A stretch of 64,000 nt of DNA, taken from Dryococelus australis. Taxonomy: Eukaryota > Arthropoda > Insecta > Phasmatodea > Phasmatidae. The notes beneath the pieces were generated by a model, which was not told the DNA's origin, ran no database searches, and saw only the letters and a program-made list of their open reading frames with translations. The DNA lies in NCBI GenBank assembly GCA_029891345.1, contig CM057009.1:94045916-94109915 (forward strand), in the 5' to 3' direction. A program made the translations under genes and the position numbers. This document shows positions 26,660-37,439 of the stretch, piece after piece (within the stretch, counting starts at the first letter, position 1; every line of letters begins with the position of its first letter).

Positions 26660-27790
26660 ACTTGTCGCCATCTGTGGTAGTCAGGTGGACTGAACACATC
26701 CCCACAACACTAAGAGGAATACTAGTAGTTAATACCCAGGCCACCAATTAGCCTCTGCAGATTAACACAAGTGTGAGCATGAACTCTCAGGATGATGTGG
26801 AACATTCGGCCAGTGTAGCTGGGAGAATGAGTGACAAACGATACTGCTTTAATTTACACTCACACAAACAGCAGTGCTGTCAGGGTCACACAGCACATCC
26901 ATATTTTTACACTTTTATTAAATAAAGAATGCAAACACTGATACCTTTTACTAGATTTATTGTCCATAGCTGCCACGTGGTAAAAAAACACAGTTCTAAG
27001 TTCAAAAACCAAACATGCTATCCTCAAATTGTTAAAATAATAATGTTGCTGCCAGCCTATGATTATGCCCCTTGGAAATACACAAAATTTGAATTCTGTG
27101 TGATCTCCGCCGGCTAGGATGCCTACGGATAAATCTCAAGTACCAGCCGGTGCTGTGTGCCTACAACACATGGTTTACAAGTCACACAATTGCTCAGCCT
27201 GAAACTTAATTAAATGAATCAGTAATTGGTGAAGGCAAAATGCAGAAAAAGAACCAAGTTAACTAAACGACAGCCAAAAATTAAAATGAATCAGTTAAGT
27301 ACAATTTGAAGGCACCCATAAGACACATGTCCATCTCTCACCCCTGCTGCTGTACGATTGGCAACATGGCGGCCGGAAGGCAAACTCAGCAAGTGTCCTT
27401 CAAACCATTACACACAATTCAAAACCCTGATACCCTTATACAACATTATGTTAATTCTTTCGCATAATACAGTTCAGACATAAATAATCACTTTGGACAC
27501 TAAACAACATTACGAAAAAAAAAATTTTTTTTTTTAGATGTTTTGGCCTGGATGGCTGAGAGTATGTGACATCAATGTTTTAAGGGGTTCATAAGTATGT
27601 GACAACATGTGGTGTTCAGGCACTTGGGTACCACTCTGTGACGTTACGTTTTTGCCGAGCGTTTTGCACTGACCATTGTCTTTCTCCAACAAACACACTG
27701 CTTACTCAGCCTTTAACACACTTGCACATGCCCTTGGGGTGTTGTCTGGAGCTGCTAAGTAGCTACCGGTACTGGGCTAAAGGTGACTGG
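26660..27790 (-). repeat. Uninterrupted copy of the older LTR-like repeat
   Basis: It contains, without interruption, both halves that flank the provirus at 14395-23245. It therefore represents the empty-site form (junction around cagtgctgtcagggtcacac, 26870-26890). It has a possible AATAAA near 26922 on the plus strand and no coding sequence. Confidence 0.6.
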
Positions 27791-27929
27791 AGAAGATAAT
27801 TGTAGCAGATCTGTAGCTGCAAACACATTGTGCTGTTCATCTAGCACTCACTGTACTGTATCACGGTAAGCTGGTGGTACTTTGTGGTCCAGGTCATCAA
27901 GCTTGATGCTGGGCGCACTATTGCTAAGG

Positions 27930-28260
27930 TGAGAATTTAGGTTGTAGATGGTTCTACGGTCCCTAGTGCCAAGATGGATTCCCCTAGCTGCTAGTATAAC
28001 GATAGTGTTCTGGTCAGTTAGCTATGGGAGATTGAGAATAGCATCATCATGGATCTCATTAATGACAAGAGCAATGGTGGTGGTCTCAAGATTGCATATT
28101 CATACAGTGATGTTGGTTTATCCCCTGTTTCCCTGCTATTGCTAGATGTGGCTAGTTGCACTGCTTCACTGCGAGGCTGCAGAACTCTCATGTCAACCAA
28201 CTCGGTTTGACAAAGTTGTGGGATGCAATTGTATCAATAAACATATAGCATTACAGATTT
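27930..28260 (-). pseudogene. Second gypsy retropepsin relic
   Basis: On the minus strand about 28190-28235 reads FIDTIASHNFVKPSW, closely related to LIDTTASHNFVRTSF of the provirus at 19202-19243. As there, the Gly of the D-T-G active site is replaced, here by Ile. Decayed downstream blocks correspond to the rest of the protease and carry many stops. It shows a second copy of the same gypsy family in the same orientation. Confidence 0.65.
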
Positions 28261-29579
28261 TTGATGCAAACTGAAATACATATGAACTTACTTATTGTGG
28301 TTTGATGATCTGCGAGGAGCAGTAGGGCTTGTTGCGGTGCCAAAGTTATGTTCACCTCAATGACGCAGGTGGAGGCTGCATTTGACCGACCTACTCCATC
28401 TTGCCATTTCTTGCCAACTCACCTCCGTGTGGTAAGCCTCCATTACCCATGGAGGCTTAATTTTCACTTAATTTCAAGTTTTGTGTGGCCACATACCCCA
28501 CATATTTTTATATTTGGCCACCAGGTGGTCTTAGGCTCAGCTCCACGTCAATTGCTTTCTTCATGTATTGTGTGATAATGTAATTTATGTACAAGGAAAA
28601 TATACATAAGTTTTGCAAAAAGGTGTACGTTATTCTGTGTACTTGCCTCCGGGCATTTAGGGGAACAGGACCCCAGTAACCTACTAAATACCTTTAAGTG
28701 TCAGGCATGCAGGTCAGCCTTGAATAGGCCTGCCTAAATTAAAGGGTGCACTGCATTTATGGCACGTAGGAGCCAATACCTCCAACATCAAGTGCTTTAT
28801 AACTATTACCAGGCACCAGGGGTCAGCAATTATGTCTGGGTGGTCGACTACATGACCCTGTAAAACAGCATCTCTGCTCTCATGTCACTGCCTGGAAATG
28901 GTGGCTGGCACCTAGATGAGTAGCTCACCTTCTTTCCCTCACCCGAAATTCTTACTCAACAATCACCGCCCTGACATACCATGTACACTCAGAACCCCAT
29001 CACCGTATTCTGGATGAACTGGCTCCCATCAAGTGGAAAGGATATAATTATATTGGCCCTTTAGGATCAAAATGAGCATTTGGCTAATTCATAGATAATT
29101 TGTAGTTTTAAATTTTAGGCAGTATTTTGCCTACTTGCATTTTCTTAAACAGGTGAAATTTTGATATCAAGCATTAAAGATTCTGGGCATGATTTTTTAT
29201 GTTCAGTTGGAGCACTTTTGTAATAGAATTTAAAATATCCTGGTCAGGTGTACTTTGCAAATTGAAATTTATGAGACTTGCATATTTTAAAATTCTAATA
29301 AAAAGGGGTTATAGGGAAATATATTGTTATTGGATTCAAGTTATGAGGAGATAGTTGGAGGTGGAGTTGCTGTTGTAACCCCAGGGCGCCAGGCTATGAT
29401 TTTTTGCACAGCCACACAGTGCGCCAAAACTCTTACTAGGGCTGTGACATTTACATGTGGCCAATAAATTTATTCCAATAACGCATACAAAATATTCTGC
29501 TCCATTGTTGGTCACAAAGCACGCCAAACGCAAGTACAGGGTGGCTGAGTCACTTGAAGCGTAAGAATTACGGGCAACC
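28261..29579. other. Interval with no recognised gene
   Basis: No family or repeat was identified. A minus-strand frame of 92 codons at 29336-29614 matches nothing I know. It could include the decayed gag side of the protease relic at 27930-28260. Confidence 0.3.
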
Positions 29580-29810
29580 TGTTGGAAATGGTAATCAACT
29601 GCAAATTTTGACATATTATGACTTTTTCCTTAAACTTTGTTTCGTGATAATATTTTTTGATTGTGTACATTAGCACCATTGCTATTTCTTTTTAGTAACC
29701 TTTTGTCTATGTTTTTCTTCTTCATTATGTCTTGCTACCAAGGTTGTGTGTAATAAAGATCAGCAATGTTTGTTCTGTTAAATATTGGGTGTACGGTTTT
29801 TGTTCTAACA
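29580..29810 (+). mobile_element. Ty1/copia LTR
   Basis: A 231-bp segment starts TGTTGGAAATGG and ends GTTCTAACA, the copia-type ends. An AATAAA lies at about 29752, and a copia primer-binding site follows immediately at 29811. A gag start follows in the same orientation, so this is the 5' LTR. Confidence 0.85.
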
Positions 29811-29824
29811 GGTTATGGGCCCAG
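29811..29824 (+). promoter_or_regulatory. Copia primer-binding site, initiator-tRNA type
   Basis: The sequence ggttatgggcccag is the classic arthropod copia primer site, complementary to an internal part of initiator tRNA-Met. It directly abuts the LTR end. Confidence 0.85.
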
Positions 29825-29924
29825 AACCATGAAACATATTCAAATACTTTGCACCACTGTGGAATGTTTGTATAAATTAAATTTCCACTGTTGTTTAAGC
29901 ATGTGATGAAAATAAACTTGTGAA

Positions 29925-30105
29925 TAATCTGGAAGATAGATTAGTAAATAATTCTGTCCTCTCCGGATTGAAAAACTTGAAGGTATGGAGAACTACAATA
30001 ACTTGAAGTTTTCAATGGAAATGTATTTAATTCATAAAGATTTGTGGGTGTGCATTGAACCTGAGGCTAATAGCATCATCAGCGAAATTAAGGACAGGAA
30101 AGCAA
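29925..30105 (+). pseudogene. Ty1/copia Gag N-terminal fragment
   Basis: Translation from 29985 gives MENYNNLKFSMEMYLIHKDL followed by WVCIEPEA and, about 12 residues on, KDRKAM. This matches the N-terminal domain of copia Gag, in which a W/L-K-F-x-M-x-M-x-L pattern is followed by a D/K-LW segment. The frame upstream of the ATG is shifted. The protein is cut at about residue 40, where sequence of a gypsy LTR begins (about 30106). The rest of this copia element is not seen in the window. Confidence 0.8.
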
Positions 30106-31009
30106 TGTTTAGGAGGGGAGGAACAGGACACTGTGATCAGGGAGTAATGGGACACTGTCACACTCCTCCCATATATGAATTATATTTGTAAAATGTTGCT
30201 CCTTTTTATTGTGCGAGTAAGCAGTGTGTGTGTGTGGAGGACACAGAAGTGATATATCGGGTGGTGAGAACAGTGTAATGAAGGTCAGGCGAGTGAAAAT
30301 CCAAGAAGTGCGTATTTTGTTTCAAAAAGCGAGCTGCCACGATAATCCTTTCTGGTGCATGCTCCTGACCTTCAGTTACTTGAATTTCTGTGTAATCTAA
30401 AGAATTTTCTAGTGGCTTACTGCCCTAGTTTCTCTCACATGACTCAGAGTGCGTCGAACTTTCCAGGTCAAGGCCAGTGAGTATAAAAGTGTGACAGGTC
30501 TCCGAGCCAGGAGTTGATGAGTGGAGTGGAGTGGAGTGAAGTGAAGAGTTTTAAGAGTATCGAGAGTATGGGCGATCATGCAATATTAAGCAAGAGATGG
30601 CGAGCGAGAAGAGAAATGAGCGGCGAGAGAAGTGACCAGCGGGAGGAAAATCTGCGACTGAGCATCGGCGAAGCGAATGGTGCAACTGGCAGGCTAGACT
30701 ATTGGACTGGATGTGTAAGTTAAAGACATTACAAATGATGGTAACCAACAGACAGACAAAGTGTGTTAATGATAGGTATGAGGTAATTGAATATAACCAA
30801 ACAGATACATTAAGAAGGATGTTAAATAGAGTTAAAATATACATTAAATATTGTGCTCACTGAGAAATAAAAAGAATAATAGGGTAGCTAGATAGAATGC
30901 TGTAAATAATAGCTGTACGAATAAATTAAAATCAAATTTACTTCTTTTATTTTTATTAAGACCTCCATTCCTAACAAACTTGGATACACACCTCAGGTAT
31001 CTTGTAATA
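30106..31009 (+). mobile_element. Gypsy 5' LTR inserted in the copia gag
   Basis: The right end is fixed by a primer-binding site at 31010. The left end is either TGTTTAGGAGGGG (30106), where copia homology stops, or TGTCACACTCC (30156). It includes a TATA box gtataaaag at about 30481, a gagtggagtggagtg repeat just downstream, and AATAAA near 30865. No second LTR of this sequence was found in the window. Confidence 0.65.
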
Positions 31010-31029
31010 ATGATGTCAGAAGTGGGATG
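31010..31029 (+). promoter_or_regulatory. Gypsy primer-binding site
   Basis: The sequence atgatgtcagaagtgggatg is a variant of the tggtgtcagaagtggga leader found after many arthropod gypsy LTRs. It marks the LTR end at about 31009. Confidence 0.75.
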
Positions 31030-31076
31030 TAGGCATTTAATTGTGGATTAAGTTAAACAGTAGGCAAGTAATTAGC

Positions 31077-31082
31077 GATATT
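31077..31082. repeat. Target-site duplication GATATT, left
   Basis: It is identical to 36019-36024 and directly abuts the terminal inverted repeat of the 4.9-kb transposon. Confidence 0.85.
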
Positions 31083-31113
31083 GCACCACCAGTACAACAG
31101 GGCCACAACTAAA
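31083..31113 (+). repeat. Left terminal inverted repeat
   Basis: It begins GCACCACCAGTACAACAGGG and pairs with 35988-36018. A related gtggccatgttgca motif recurs inward near 31287 and 31346. Confidence 0.85.
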
Positions 31114-31528
31114 AACTGTCACTTTTCTCAGGAGGGAGCTTTGAAGTTTTCTTGGATGTGTTATAAATACAGCACTTTAATTAAAAAAGTACAACATAAT
31201 TTTGTTACTGACATTTTGACCCTAAAAATTAAGTACAATATACATTGTATAGTTTTGGTAATTTATATAGTTCTTTTTTGACTTGTGGCCATGTTGCAGT
31301 AACCTTTTTAAAGTTATTACCTCTAACGCAGTGTAAGGATTTTGACTTGTGGCATTGTTGCACAGCAATATTTTGTAAAATTTTGTAACCTACATACAAA
31401 TTGTATATCTAATACCTGTTGACATGTTTATATTAGAAAGTTTGACATCCATATTAATAAATACCAACATAAAATATTTGTAGACATTCGTTACATGGAT
31501 TCATAAAATGCTTCCTAAGCAAATGCAA

Positions 31529-33390
31529 TTAAACACATTCATCTGAGTCATCACCATCTTTAGGTGATCCATTTGCTTGCAAATGGAAATAAAAAGTATG
31601 GTGAACATTTGGAATAATGTTCGATCTGCAGAGATAGAAAAGATACCTGATCATGGCTACATTAATTTTTGGAGGTCCTTCTTTGTAGGCAGGAAGAAGT
31701 TCAGGATTTAAAGGGCATCCAGGAAATCCTCTTCTTGTGTCAATTTGTTCATAGTCACACTCCTCATAGTCAGTCTTAAAAAAAATTATGTCTGGAGATG
31801 CATTATTGGTATGCAGCACTTTGATGTAGTTACATTTAACTTTGTCGTCATTAGAATCGACTGTGTAGTTAAACACTGCACTTAAACAGTTTCAAATCCA
31901 TGATATCAGAGGAGCTCACTTCTTTGACTTCATAAGGTCTTCCTTCCTTTTTTGCCATTCTCAAAATTGGAGTCCACTGGGCTGGTGTATAGATTGGGCC
32001 AGATTTAAGAACTCTATTCTTCTGCCTTTCAGTGGTTGAATGCATGCTGTCTCCTTCGTTTTGTGTATGCCCAACTATAAAATTTTTTTTATGAGTTATA
32101 GCAGGAATTCCAAGATTTTGTACAGCATACAAGAAAAGACTGGCCATCGCCCTGTTTTTGTTCTGGCCACTGCAATTATCTGAGTAGAAAATTACTTTTT
32201 TTTTTTTTTTTTCAACGCAATGATCCTTCAAATACAGTAAAATACAGCTACCAATTTCATTTACCCCTCGCTTTGCTACAGACTCGCTCCAAAAATAGCA
32301 AACATCATGTTTGCATACAGTATCATAAATAGTGAAGTTGAAGCAGTTCAATTTTCGTTTATAATACAAGAATGAATGATTTCCACATGGAGCTTGAAGT
32401 ACAGCTTGCAGGTCAAAGCATGCTACAAAAGTGTCTCATCGTTACTGTTCTTGAAACTTTCACACAGTGAGCACTGGTCTTCTTTAGGCTTGAAGAAAGA
32501 AATATTCAATTCAGTAGAAAATATAACCTCATATGGATTTTTTGGCGTACACAAAATCTTCTGCTTTTTGTTTTTCGACATATGAATGATACATTTCAGC
32601 AAGTGTCAAACTGACTTTTAGATATTCATGTGAGGTCTGAGCTCGAAGATAATGAGATTCAATTCGTGGAAACAAATTTATATGTTCTCTGATTTAATTT
32701 TTAATTTTGTCTGAAATAGTCCTTTGTTTGTCATGGACTCCTCTCATTTCATTCTCCAAAACTCCACTTCTGTTCTGGTTTTTTCTTGAATTTCTTATGA
32801 ATTTATCACCACTGTCCAATGTTTTCATGAAGTAAGTTTTGCAAATTCTTTTCTTTTGTCCATTCACAGTGAAGTAGTATGACATATTGTGTCCCCTATT
32901 GCTGCCTTCTGTTTTCATTCTATATTTTGGAACTACTTCTGTCATATTTGCAACAATAAAATGTCTCTGTAAACTATGATCTCCAAGTCTCCAGAAACTT
33001 GCATGAATATTAAGCTGTTCATTTGCAGATATTTTTGGTGGACATTGAAGGCAACACTTTGACCACAGGAGCCTTTCAAAGAACAAGCTGGAACTTCTTT
33101 GTTGTTTTCAGTAGTGTATGTCTTTCCTGAATTGACCATTTTTTTATATTTATTTTCCACGCACTTTTTTTTCGAGTTCTTTTACGACACTTTTTAACAA
33201 CATTTTCCTTCTTATCGTTATCAGGAATATGTGATGCTGAGTCAACGTCTTTGTCTATACGTGATTACTCATACACTTTCTTCCCATTGATGACCGGACA
33301 TAAATCTTCAGTGTCTGTGCCAGATGTCAAACTATTATGCATGTAGGTAATGTCAACATCACTGTCATCTACTGATGTCATGGATGAATC
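31529..33390 (-). pseudogene. DUF7869-like transposase gene, main exons (broken)
   Basis: The candidate DDE protein has these parts, in order. An acidic start follows a splice acceptor (exon begins 33390), then a basic RKRTRKK segment. Next are cysteine pairs near QCPPKIS and HASFWRLGDHSLQRHFI, then VNGQKKRICKTYFMKTL (33086-32694), and HINLFPRIESHYLRAQTS (about 32690-32630). The core (32369-31869) has a preceding FDLQ, KRGVNEIGSC, FYSDNCSGQNKNRAM and VGHTQNEGDSMHSTTER. The C-terminal part is 31876-31529. FD, SDN and the ER Glu are plausible catalytic acids. Stops or frameshifts occur near 33255, 33060, 32690-32430 and 31873. An 18-T run (Lys codons) lies just before the SDN box. Confidence 0.8.
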
Positions 33391-34160
33391 CTGAAAACAA
33401 AATCAACATAGTAAATAATTCTATAATTAAATCTATTAATTTTGGCATCATTTGATCCCTATCAAAGCTTTAAAAAGATATTAATGCAAAGAATTTCTTC
33501 CTAATATAAATACTTATTTTCTGAAAAGTAAATATTGATACTAGAAACTTCTAGAAAAGAAACTTTTGAATTACAGGTGTTGTAAACAAACAATTTGGTC
33601 AGCTTGTTTTCAGTATTATAATTTTTCAATTACATTTCTTTAGGAAAAATATAAACATATTGAAAAATGTATAATATGGTTGCTAAAGGTCTGGAAAACC
33701 TGGAGAACCTGGGAACGTCAGAGAATTTGAAAATGGTACATAAGAAAAAAACTCAAATAAAACAAGTATAACGACTAGGTGGTCCAATCACAGCCAGCAA
33801 GTCGTAAGTAAAAACAAGTCCTCATTGTTGTAGAAGACAATAATCAAATGACTCTAACTCTAATATACAGAACTGATTTATAGTATTTTGCAAGATACAG
33901 TTTATAAAGTGAATTTTGCACGCCTCTACTACGAACTGTATGCCCCATTCAGTAGACTTGAGTTACACATGTTTAAATTCAATCACATTCGATGAATTAG
34001 AATTATTAAAATGTTGAAAAAGACTGGGATTTTATCTATTTCTGTCTGGAAAATGTGGAAAATTCAGGGAAATTTTAATTTGATATTCTGTAGAAACCCT
34101 GTAGAAATATCTATACTGTAATAATGGTTGATTACAATTTAAAAAAACTGTTATACTTAC

Positions 34161-34313
34161 GGACAGCAAGAATTCCTGCTGTTTGGGAATGGATTTTGTG
34201 GCACTACTTTGCAACTGTGGTAAAGCATTTTGCAGTGTTATGTACTCAGGTGTTACATTTTAACTTATCATCATCCCTCGGTCCACAACAGCATTTTTCT
34301 CAGTTATTGTGCC
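34161..34313 (-). pseudogene. Duplicated exon unit 3 of the transposon gene
   Basis: On the minus strand it has an acceptor ttttcag before 34313 and a donor gtaagt after 34161. It is 153 bases, a multiple of three. The translation begins GTITEKNAVVDRGMMIS, meets one stop, then continues with YITLQNALP. It is homologous to 34451-34612 and 34734-34883. Confidence 0.6.
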
Positions 34314-34450
34314 CTGAAAAAAGTTTGTATAAAACCACATTTAATATTGACAGTAAAAAAAATATTTTACAAAATTGAAACTGCTTCTCATAAAATGTAT
34401 ATTTAAAATGTATACAGTAAATAAAACTAGCATTATTGCAAAACACTTAC

Positions 34451-34612
34451 TGCTAATGATTGTTCAGAAGATAGATCTCTTGTAAGGCATTGCCACTGCC
34501 AATTGACTCTGGTAAGACATTTTGCAGAGTTATGTACTTAATTGTTCCATTTTTGTTTATCATCACTTGGTCCAAAACATTATTATTCTCGCTGCTTGAG
34601 CCCTGAAAATAT
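34451..34612 (-). pseudogene. Duplicated exon unit 2 of the transposon gene
   Basis: It has the same acceptor and donor context on the minus strand and is 162 bases, a multiple of three. The translation runs GSSSENNNVLDQVMINKN and YITLQNVLPESIGSG, with a stop near its end. It is homologous to the neighbouring units. Confidence 0.65.
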
Positions 34613-34733
34613 TACGAAGAATATGAGATTTAGTATTAAAACACTAATTCGTTTATTTCACAATTGGAACCACATCTTGTAATCTGCATTACAAAATGTA
34701 TATATAAAACTAGCATTCTGGCATTACACTTAC

Positions 34734-34883
34734 TGCTAATTTAAATCCATAAGACAGGTAAATCTTTTGTAAGGCACTGCCACTGGAAACTGGAAAAGTA
34801 TTTTGCAGGATCGTGTACCCAAGTGTTATATTTTGGCTTTTCATCCTTTCGTCCATGCCAGTATTTTCATCATTACTTGAGCC
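34734..34883 (-). pseudogene. Duplicated exon unit 1 of the transposon gene
   Basis: On the minus strand it has acceptor ttttcag/GGCTC and donor gcag/gtaagt. It is 150 bases and fully open in phase zero: GSSNDENTGMDERMKS then YTILQNTFPVSSGSALQKI. It is the best preserved of the three tandem units. The repeat has no family I recognise. Confidence 0.7.
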
Positions 34884-35098
34884 CTGAAAAATGCACCAAA
34901 AAAATCACCTTCCACATTAAGACATTCATTAATTATACAATTCCAACACCAACACATAAACTGTCCCAAATTAATGTAAATCATAAATTCAAATGTTAAG
35001 TATTGCAGTTAAAAGTTTTAGATGGTGTTGCACAATCTACTTTCTAAGTAAAAGGCAACATATAACATAGTTATCTATATCAATTAGCATTACTTACC

Positions 35099-35145
35099 TT
35101 TCCATTATGTTCCAAATTCAGAGCAGTTTTTCATTCTTCTCCATT
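35099..35145 (-). pseudogene. Possible first exon of the transposon gene
   Basis: On the minus strand an ATG begins MEKNEKLL, one stop intervenes, and the exon ends at a perfect donor (ggaaag/gtaagt, boundary 35099). It is the most upstream segment with splice signals before the right terminal repeat. Confidence 0.4.
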
Positions 35146-35672
35146 GTTATCCAGATTTGCTAATGCTAATTGCACAAGCTTATTGCTCCTTGACATTATT
35201 TCTTCTCATTAGTATAAACATGCAAATAATAATCTTTAAAGTGTTACTAATACTACATTCCCCCCAAAAACCAAATGATGTTATCAACTGTTTACTACCA
35301 AGAACCATAGAAGATATATCAGAAAGAAATGTATCTCACTATGGTAGAAACCATGGAGGTAGGAATACACAGAAACACAATGTTCTACTCTCAACCGCTA
35401 CGGATGCCATTGTAGTAATTTCTTTTTTATGACATTACTGCAACTTGCATTTCATTATTACATTGGTGCAAATCTTTTATAATTTATAAATATTTACAAT
35501 TAATCTTGGTGACAACACCGGAACTGTGACCTATTATTGGTCATACTTTATTATTATTGTGAAATTTACATTTCAATTATGGTACAACCCTGCAAAATGA
35601 CCACGAATCAACATGAGGCTGGTTTGCTCATATTTTGTGTCACAAGTTACGTGTATTATTGTCACAAATAAA

Positions 35673-36012
35673 CATGTGGCCCTATTACACTAATATAATA
35701 CTTGTACAATACAGACACAATTCTACATTATGCCAACAATTCTTGTACAGCAAGGACACAATTCAACATATGGCAGTATTACACTAACATAATTCTTGTG
35801 CGACAAGGATACAATTTAAAATGTGACTCTATTGCACTGATAATTCTACAAAAATTACTCAGATACATAAGGAATTATGTGCCATTTATTGACATTTTAT
35901 GAAACTAAACATCTGGCCTTCTTGCACTTGATAAAACAACGGAAAAGGAATACAGATATGGCTTTATCTCAAAATTGATTTTTTTTTTTTAGATGTGGCC
36001 CTGTTGCACTGG
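35673..36012. repeat. Subterminal repeats of the DNA transposon
   Basis: A motif like catgtggccctattgcact occurs at about 35673, 35767, 35821, 35910 and, as part of the terminal repeat, 35993. Spacings are 54-94 bases. Inverted counterparts at the other end are near 31287 and 31346. Repeated subterminal motifs are typical transposase binding sites. Confidence 0.65.
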
Positions 36013-36018
36013 TGGTGC
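35988..36018 (-). repeat. Right terminal inverted repeat
   Basis: It ends ctggtggtgc and is the inverted match of 31083-31113, with two mismatches in about 31 bases. Confidence 0.85.
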
Positions 36019-36024
36019 GATATT
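36019..36024. repeat. Target-site duplication GATATT, right
   Basis: It is identical to 31077-31082 and immediately follows the right terminal repeat. Confidence 0.85.
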
Positions 36025-36086
36025 AAAACAAAAATTAATTAACAAAGACTGTTTGTACAATTATCACAGTGACAGCTAACTAGAAA

Positions 36087-36734
36087 ATATCTACAGAACT
36101 GGAAGCACTGCGAGCATTAATTGAGGGATTAGGTAGCCAAGTGAGCACACGTGATAAGAGCCATGATAAAAAAATTAGTAGTGAGAATGAAGCTGTGCAT
36201 ACCCAAATTAATAGTGTGAAAGGGTGTGTAAATGAAATTGTAAATAACCAAATTAGTTCAGTAATTGTGAATGTAAACGAGAATGTAAATAGTCAGATAA
36301 TTACTATAAGTGATTTAGTAGACATGAAATATGAAAATGTAGACAGAAAAATAAACTGTAAATGAAAATGTAGACAGGAAAATAAAAGGCTTAGTGAGTT
36401 GGTGAATGAAAGAGTTGAGTATAAGCACAAGAAAATTGACAGTGTAAAAGACAGAATGGACAATGTCGAGAATGAAGTTAAACAGGGAATAGGCACAATG
36501 AAGAAGGAATGGCAGCAATTTCTTCAGCAGCGAAGTTTGCCTATTACCACATTGGCAGTCAAGAAAAGTGGAGAAGCAATACAAGTCATAACCCACGCAG
36601 CAACCTTGAAGGATAACCAGCAGCTCCACTGCATTAGTGTAGCACAACCAGGTGCGGGGAAGGGGGTCTCAATTAAGTCTGTCCCTTATGATTGCCAGAC
36701 TTCATGGTGGGAGTACCAACACCAGATTAAATAA
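36087..36734 (+). pseudogene. Gypsy Gag N-terminal relic, coiled-coil rich
   Basis: It begins around ELEALRALIEGLGSQ and carries repeated VNEIVNNQI / VNENVNSQI heptad-like motifs. It then has a stop near 36365 and continues as a Lys/Glu-rich helix (VEYKHKKIDSVKDRMDNVEN) to 36734. This fits the N-terminal coiled coil of Gag in the gypsy element whose LTR and primer site lie at 30106-31029, with the DNA transposon inserted between. Confidence 0.55.
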
Positions 36735-36769
36735 GTCGCTACCCTGAATCGCTGGTCAGCCTAGCAGGT

Positions 36770-37300
36770 GTACTGAGAGGCCCCGTACTGAGCATGCTAC
36801 AATCTCTGCCAAAACGACATCGACTCGAGTATCCCATGCTCGTGTTGACCTTGTAACTACGTTTTGCGAAGCTGCACCCTGCAACCAGGGAAGCCACTGC
36901 AGGAGCTATAGCAAGACATTGTGCAGATTTCCCACCTATCTCTGGAAGGGTGCTCCGAGGAGTCATGAAGCTTGGTAACATTAGCATGGAGCACAATACA
37001 TACATAGCAGAAATAGGGGATGAATGTCTTTGGGGCATGAAATACTGCATAGACTGGGGTGCTGTATCGATACTCAACTTGGTGTGCTACAGGTAGGCTG
37101 TACAGAGTTGATGTCGACACCGAATGATTTGTAAACCCCAAGTGGCTGCCCTGTAGTCTGTGGTCAAACCACTGTGATGCTCTCTTCTAGTGCAATTGTC
37201 ATTATAGGCAGACGCCAAGGAAAATTAGCCAGGCATTTGGGTATAACTGAGACAAAAGAGAGGGTTGGCATCCTGCCAGGTAAAGTCGTAGCAAGAAATT
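36770..37300 (+). pseudogene. Gypsy protease-region relic
   Basis: In broken frames it contains VLRGVMKLGNISMEHNTYIA followed by ECLWGMKYCIDWGAV (about 36945-37070). This is the C-terminal half of a gypsy retropepsin, where the family has ...V-x-(I/V)-x-H-x-x-(F/Y)-V-A-x-I-x-x-x-C-(I/L)-L-G. The active-site D-T-G was not found intact. It precedes RT in the expected order. Confidence 0.6.
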
Positions 37301-37439
37301 TGGTGGAATTTGGTCTTCTCTAATTCTGACAGTTTTCCAGTTAAAATTATAAATTCGTCCGATAGTGACATTCATCTTGAGAAGGGGGCCATGATAGGTA
37401 TTTGTAGGCAGTTAACACACATGATTCCAAATGTCCCAG

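Larger units (their letters stand above)
31083..36018 (-). mobile_element. DNA transposon with a DUF7869-type gene, 4.9 kb
   Basis: The ends are inverted repeats. The left reads GCACCACCAGTACAACAGGG and the reverse complement of the right reads GCACCACCAGTGCAACAGGG. They match over about 31 bases with two mismatches. Both ends abut GATATT. The insertion lies in the leader of a plus-strand gypsy element, whose sequence resumes at 36025. Inside is a single minus-strand gene (35145 to 31529) plus subterminal copies of the inner terminal-repeat motif. A 6-bp duplication is reported for the Dada and IS3EU groups, but membership is a guess. The copy is inactive, because its gene has stops and frameshifts. 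Confidence 0.85.

Noticed and set aside
26474..26680. Overlapping frames on both strands near 26.5 kb
   Set aside because: Chance frames in decayed repeat sequence. No motif and no splice context.
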